Below, piece after piece: positions 13,722 through 16,629 of a stretch of 16,629 bases of DNA. This DNA is from JACKHA01 sp041401985 (GTDB lineage: Bacteria; Planctomycetota; Phycisphaerae; Phycisphaerales; UBA1924). The position numbers and the translations under genes were made by a program. The stretch is taken from positions 1-16,629 of the forward strand of contig JAWKTE010000033.1 in assembly GCA_041401985.1 (NCBI GenBank), written 5' to 3'. How positions within the stretch are numbered: position 1 is the first letter of the stretch; the number at the start of each line of letters is the position of its first letter. The notes under the pieces were generated by a model, which was not told the origin of the DNA, did not search any database, and saw nothing but the letters and a program-made list of their open reading frames with translations.

Positions 13722-15422
13722 ATGGACCCCCTCTTCGACGAGCGCCGCTACCTGATCCCGTTCCGCTCGGGCCTGCTCCCACAGATCTTCACAGACACCC
13801 TGGTCATCGGCGCGGGCGTCGCCGGCGCGAGCGCGGCGATCGAGGCCGCCCGCCACGGCGAGGTCATCGTGCTGGCCAAAGGGCCGGTCGCCTCGTCCAA
13901 CACCGCGTGGGCCCAGGGAGGCGTCGCGGGCGTGCTGCGTGACGGGGACCGGCCGGCATCCGGCGCCGACGACACACCCGACGCGCATCTGGCCGACACC
14001 CTGACCGCGGGCGCGGGCCTGTGCGACCACGCCATCGCCAGCCTGATCGTGGACGACGCCGACCGCGCACTTCGCCAACTCATCGACCTCGGCATGCGAT
14101 TCGACCGCGACGCCCGAGGCCACCCCGCCCCCGGCCTCGAGGGCGGGCACTCGGCCCCGCGTATCTACCACCACGCGGGCGACTCGACCGGCGCCGAGAT
14201 GCAGCGGTGCCTGGCCGCCGCGATGAGCGGCGTCCCGTCCATCCGCGTGTTCGAGAACTGCTTCGCCCTCGACCTGCTCACGCCCTCGGACGAGCCCGGC
14301 TCGCCCGTGCTCGGAGCCATCACCTACCACGCCCGCTACGGGCTGCAGATGCTCTGGGCCAGAACCACCATCCTCGCCAGCGGCGGCGCGGGCATGCTCT
14401 ATCGCGAGACGACCAACCCCCGCGTCGCCACCGCCGACGGCATCGCCATGGCCTATCGCGCCGGCGCGACGCTCGGCGACATGGCCTTCGTCCAGTTCCA
14501 CCCGACCACGCTTTACCTGCCCGGCGCGACGCGGACGCTCATCTCCGAGGCGGTCCGCGGCGAGGGCGCGCTGCTGCTGGACGCCGGCGGACGCCGCTTC
14601 ATGCCCGACGTGCACCCGCAGGCCGAACTCGCCCCGCGCGACGTGGTTAGCCAGGCCATCATGCGCCAGATCGCCAAGCAGGGCGGTCGCCATGTGTGGC
14701 TCGACTGCCGCGCGATCGACGCGTTCGACTCGCGTTTTCCCGCCATCGGCGCGATGCTCCGCAGGTTCGAACTCGACCCGGCAAGCGACCTCATCCCCGT
14801 CCATCCAGCCGCCCACTACATGATCGGCGGCGTGCGGACGGACGCGGCGACCCGCACCGACGTGCCCGGCCTGCTGGCCGTCGGCGAAGCCGCGTGCAGC
14901 GGGCTGCACGGGGCCAACCGCCTGGCGAGCAACTCGCTTCTGGAGGGTCTGGTCCTGGGACGCGTCGCGGGCGAGCAGGCGGGACAGGCCCTTGCCTCTG
15001 GCACGCCGCGCCCCGGCCCGACCTCGATCGTCAGCGACATCCGCCCCAGCGACCACGCCGAGATCGATCTGCCCGACGTGCGCTCCAGCCTCCGCTCGGC
15101 CATGTGGCGGAACGTGGGGCTCGAGCGGGCCGGACCCCGCCTCCGCGACGCCGCCGACATGTTCGACTTCTGGGCCCGCTACACGCTCGACAAGATCTTC
15201 GACCACCCGGAGGGCTGGGAGGTCCAGAACCTTCTGCTGGTGGCCGCGCTGGTCACGCGGGCCGCGACCTGGCGCGAGGAATCCCGCGGCACGCACGCCC
15301 GCAGCGACTTCCCGGCCCCGAGCGACGCCTTCCGCGTGCACGATCTGTGGCGACGCGGGCGGGAACAGGGCGAGGCCCAGGCCGTAGACTCTGGGGAGGC
15401 AACGCGGCCATCGGCGGGGTGA
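13722..15422 (+). CDS. nadB: L-aspartate oxidase
   Basis: This 566-residue protein matches NadB, the flavoenzyme that oxidises L-aspartate to iminoaspartate, the first step of de novo NAD synthesis. It belongs to the succinate dehydrogenase flavoprotein fold. FAD binding is shown by TLVIGAGVAGASAAIEAARH (Gly30, 32 and 35). SSNTAWAQGGVAGVL follows and is typical of NadB rather than fumarate reductase. Active-site residues seen are His260 in FVQFHPTTLYLPG, Arg279 in VRGEGALLLD and His365 in HYMIGGVRTD. GLHGANRLASNSLLEGLVLG closes the FAD domain. The helical C-terminal domain ends in a short extra tail (about 535-566). The ATG at 13722 is preferred over the TTG at 13692. nadA and nadC are not in view. 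The stop overlaps a possible GTG start of the next gene. Confidence 0.96.
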   Translation: MDPLFDERRYLIPFRSGLLPQIFTDTLVIGAGVAGASAAIEAARHGEVIVLAKGPVASSNTAWAQGGVAGVLRDGDRPASGADDTPDAHLADTLTAGAGLCDHAIASLIVDDADRALRQLIDLGMRFDRDARGHPAPGLEGGHSAPRIYHHAGDSTGAEMQRCLAAAMSGVPSIRVFENCFALDLLTPSDEPGSPVLGAITYHARYGLQMLWARTTILASGGAGMLYRETTNPRVATADGIAMAYRAGATLGDMAFVQFHPTTLYLPGATRTLISEAVRGEGALLLDAGGRRFMPDVHPQAELAPRDVVSQAIMRQIAKQGGRHVWLDCRAIDAFDSRFPAIGAMLRRFELDPASDLIPVHPAAHYMIGGVRTDAATRTDVPGLLAVGEAACSGLHGANRLASNSLLEGLVLGRVAGEQAGQALASGTPRPGPTSIVSDIRPSDHAEIDLPDVRSSLRSAMWRNVGLERAGPRLRDAADMFDFWARYTLDKIFDHPEGWEVQNLLLVAALVTRAATWREESRGTHARSDFPAPSDAFRVHDLWRRGREQGEAQAVDSGEATRPSAG

Positions 15423-15445
15423 TCGGAGCAGCGGTGGGTCGAGAG

Positions 15446-15477
15446 GAAGCGACGAAGCGACGGAGCGACGCAGCGAC
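15446..15477 (+). repeat. First 8-bp repeat array (GRAGCGAC units)
   Basis: Four contiguous octamers, GAAGCGAC, GAAGCGAC, GGAGCGAC and GCAGCGAC, follow the nadB stop with exact 8-base spacing. A fifth, degraded unit may follow. They match the reverse complement of the second array at most positions. Confidence 0.85.
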
Positions 15478-15490
15478 GAAGGGATCGCCG

Positions 15491-16138
15491 GTGGCGGTCG
15501 TTCCGACCGTGCGCCCGCGTCGTCACTCTCTCACTGTGCCACTCCGCCACTTCGCCACTCTGCCACTTCTCTGCCTCGCGCCGTTGCTCGCCGGCGGATG
15601 CCAGAAGCAGGTCGTCGGCTACCGTCCGGCCCTGCTCGGCTCGCTGCCCGAGGCCCAGTCGCGCACGCCGATGACGCTCGACATGGGGCGCCCCCGCCCC
15701 GGCGCCGGCGACGGGCTCGACGAAGAGGGGCGTTTTGACCCCAGCCGACTCCGCCAGGAGCACCCCGACGGCAGCGTCACGCTCATCGCCCGACGCCCCT
15801 ACCACCTCATGATCCACATCTACTACGCGCTCATCAACAACGAGCGCGACCTCTTCGCCGAGCAGGTTCTCTCAGGCCTTACCCGCGACGAGTACGCCGC
15901 CCGCGGCCTCGACCCACGCGAGGCCTTCGACACGCTCCAGGCCCGCCAGACCGACATCCTCCGCCTCTTCGCCGCCATCCCGCAGGGCGAACTCACGCCC
16001 GGCGTGCTCATGCGCAAGGTCGGCGACAGCGTCTACCGCCTCGAGGCCGTCGGCTCCCAGGCACGCAGCCTCCGCTGGCGCTCGATGGACGTGACGATGG
16101 AGCGCGGCCAGTGGCGCCTCCGCTGGTTCGGCTCCTGA
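15491..16138 (+). CDS. Small uncharacterised lipoprotein
   Basis: The encoded protein has a lipoprotein signal ending in HFATLPLLCLAPLLAGGC, with the acylated Cys encoded at 15599-15601. The mature part of about 178 residues contains QVVGYRPALLGSLPEAQSRT, an acidic linker, and a compact domain with PYHLMIHIYYALINNERDLF and AEQVLSGLTRDEYAARGLDP. I do not recognise the family. No ATG is available; in-frame GTG candidates are at 15419 (overlapping the nadB stop as GTGA), 15434, 15491, 15509 and 15536. I chose 15491 because AAGGG lies 8 bases ahead and the signal peptide is then a normal 36 residues, but this is uncertain. It follows nadB directly and is probably co-transcribed. The signal peptide is largely encoded by an 8-bp repeat array. 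The product is probably anchored to a membrane facing the periplasm. Confidence 0.75.
   Translation: MAVVPTVRPRRHSLTVPLRHFATLPLLCLAPLLAGGCQKQVVGYRPALLGSLPEAQSRTPMTLDMGRPRPGAGDGLDEEGRFDPSRLRQEHPDGSVTLIARRPYHLMIHIYYALINNERDLFAEQVLSGLTRDEYAARGLDPREAFDTLQARQTDILRLFAAIPQGELTPGVLMRKVGDSVYRLEAVGSQARSLRWRSMDVTMERGQWRLRWFGS
15522..15569 (-). repeat. Second 8-bp repeat array, facing the first
   Basis: Six contiguous octamers on the plus strand read GTCACTCT, CTCACTGT, GCCACTCC, GCCACTTC, GCCACTCT and GCCACTTC. On the minus strand these are GAAGTGGC-like units, the same family as the first array (shared consensus GRAGYGRC). The array lies inside the lipoprotein coding region and encodes SLTVPLRHFATLPLLC-type sequence of the signal peptide. 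Confidence 0.85.
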
Positions 16139-16413
16139 CCGAGCCCAGGGCGGCCAAGTCGCCCGAACCGGGCGGCCCGGCGGCAAGCAAAGAAAAACGG
16201 GAATCCCGGATCAACCCGCGTGAGCAACGCGGGGAGGCGTCGCTTCGTAGGTGCCGGGGACAACCGAGCCAGCCAACGAACGGAACGAGCGACAATCCCA
16301 ACAAGCACACGAGTGCGAGACCTACCCAGAACCCTGCCCGAACACGCCTTCCTGTCTCCACCGGGCCGCGAGTTTGACGCCCACGACCCGGTTTCTCTTC
16401 TCCTCTCCTCCAT
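16139..16413. other. Non-coding stretch after the lipoprotein gene
   Basis: No convincing gene is seen in these 275 bases. Base composition is more mixed than in the neighbouring genes. It holds a short hairpin, CGCCCG-AAC-CGGGCG (16160-16174), just after the lipoprotein stop, followed by an A-rich stretch, and a second one, CCCGCG-TGAGCAA-CGCGGG (16215-16233). A small RNA or decayed gene is possible, but no RNA family is recognised. Confidence 0.4.
16160..16174 (+). terminator. Short hairpin just after the lipoprotein stop
   Basis: CGCCCG and CGGGCG form a 6-bp stem with a 3-base loop, 21 bases after the stop codon at 16136-16138. No T-tract follows on the plus strand. It could be the 3' end of the LOG-nadB-lipoprotein transcript. 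Confidence 0.3.
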
Positions 16414-16444
16414 GGAACGCCCGGCCCCACAGGCCGGGCGTTCC
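16414..16444 (+). terminator. Perfect 13-bp hairpin
   Basis: GGAACGCCCGGCC (16414-16426) and GGCCGGGCGTTCC (16432-16444) are perfect complements around the loop CCACA. A pyrimidine-rich run (TTTCTCTTCTCCTCTCCTCC) precedes it and AATTCC follows, so a classical U-tract is absent. It lies 63 bases before the next plus-strand gene and probably insulates that gene from upstream transcription. Confidence 0.6.
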
Positions 16445-16507
16445 AATTCCAGACCACGACCATCGCCGGTGGATCCGCCCGTGCCGCGTGCCCTCTTACC
16501 CTGCCCC

Positions 16508-16629
16508 ATGGCCCGGCGATCCCAACCACGCGATCCCGACGACCTCGATGGGCTCGACGACATCGACCCCGACGGCCCGAGCCGCGAGGACCTCGAGAAA
16601 TTCGGCGACGAGTTCGTCACCTGCCCGGA
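16508..16629 (+). CDS. Probable zinc-ribbon protein, N-terminus only
   Basis: The open frame from the ATG at 16508 runs off the window after 40 codons. It reads MARRSQPRDPDDLDGLDDID, then a GPSREDLEKFGDEFVTCP segment. The acidic Asp-rich start followed by FGDEFVTCP resembles small planctomycete proteins in which the Cys-Pro begins a CPxC zinc ribbon, often followed by a membrane helix. Only the first Cys is visible, so the zinc ribbon is inferred. The hairpin at 16414-16444 lies just upstream, and there is no clear Shine-Dalgarno. Confidence 0.6.
   Translation, partial: MARRSQPRDPDDLDGLDDIDPDGPSREDLEKFGDEFVTCP

Noticed and set aside
12267..15341. A 1024-codon open frame on the minus strand
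   Set aside because: It runs antisense to nadB and the LOG-family gene, both clearly recognised, and merges into an antisense frame of low complexity. Long empty antisense frames are normal in very GC-rich DNA.
15446..15569. CRISPR-like array
   Set aside because: The repeats are 8 bp and contiguous, with no spacers and no cas genes nearby.
16008..16529. Minus-strand frame with a hydrophobic stretch (FWVGLALVCLLGLSLVPFVG)
   Set aside because: It looks like a membrane helix, but third codon positions lack the strong G/C bias of real genes here. The frame also crosses the perfect hairpin at 16414-16444 and runs antisense into the lipoprotein gene.

Overview
This window looks like chromosomal DNA from a very G+C-rich bacterium of the Planctomycetota, most likely a Phycisphaerae-type lineage. 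That placement rests on the style of the proteins: a small basic winged-helix protein that I associate with planctomycetes, Arg- and Pro-rich secreted proteins, weak Shine-Dalgarno signals, and strong GC hairpins in place of U-tract terminators. No marker gene settles the taxonomy. I see no prophage, insertion sequence, CRISPR array or known defence island. Most genes are housekeeping or envelope genes.

Left end (1-3263, all minus strand): the N-terminal two thirds or so of a secretin (type II secretion/type IV pilus family) runs off the window. Upstream of it are tRNA-Leu(CAA), a CAT-anticodon tRNA, and xseA, the large subunit of exonuclease VII. The XseA protein ends in a sequence resembling a sliding-clamp-binding motif.

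Middle left (3322-5656): a plus-strand run holds a DUF4160-DUF2442 pair and a Tat/Sec-exported asparaginase-like Ntn hydrolase. It converges on a minus-strand gene for a small basic coiled-coil/winged-helix protein. That gene has an A+T-richer leader with two inverted repeats.

Middle (5893-12651): a minus-strand gene encodes a large lipoprotein with a glycoside-hydrolase-like barrel, an alternating Pro-acidic linker and an Arg-rich tail. A perfect 14-bp hairpin follows it. A divergent plus-strand GT4-type glycosyltransferase comes next. Then, on the minus strand, come an uncharacterised small protein and a long coiled-coil membrane protein, probably one operon, and a DinB-like metalloprotein.

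Right end (12795-16629, plus strand): a LOG-family nucleotide phosphoribohydrolase, nadB (L-aspartate oxidase, first step of NAD synthesis) and a small lipoprotein form a compact run. The nadB-lipoprotein junction carries two facing arrays of an 8-bp repeat, and one array encodes the lipoprotein signal peptide. After an apparently non-coding stretch with a perfect 13-bp hairpin, a probable zinc-ribbon gene begins and runs off the window.

I did not find a clear multi-gene novel system. The most unusual items are the facing octamer arrays, the hydrolase lipoprotein with Pro-acidic linker and Arg tail, the XseA C-terminal motif, and the structured leader of the winged-helix gene.
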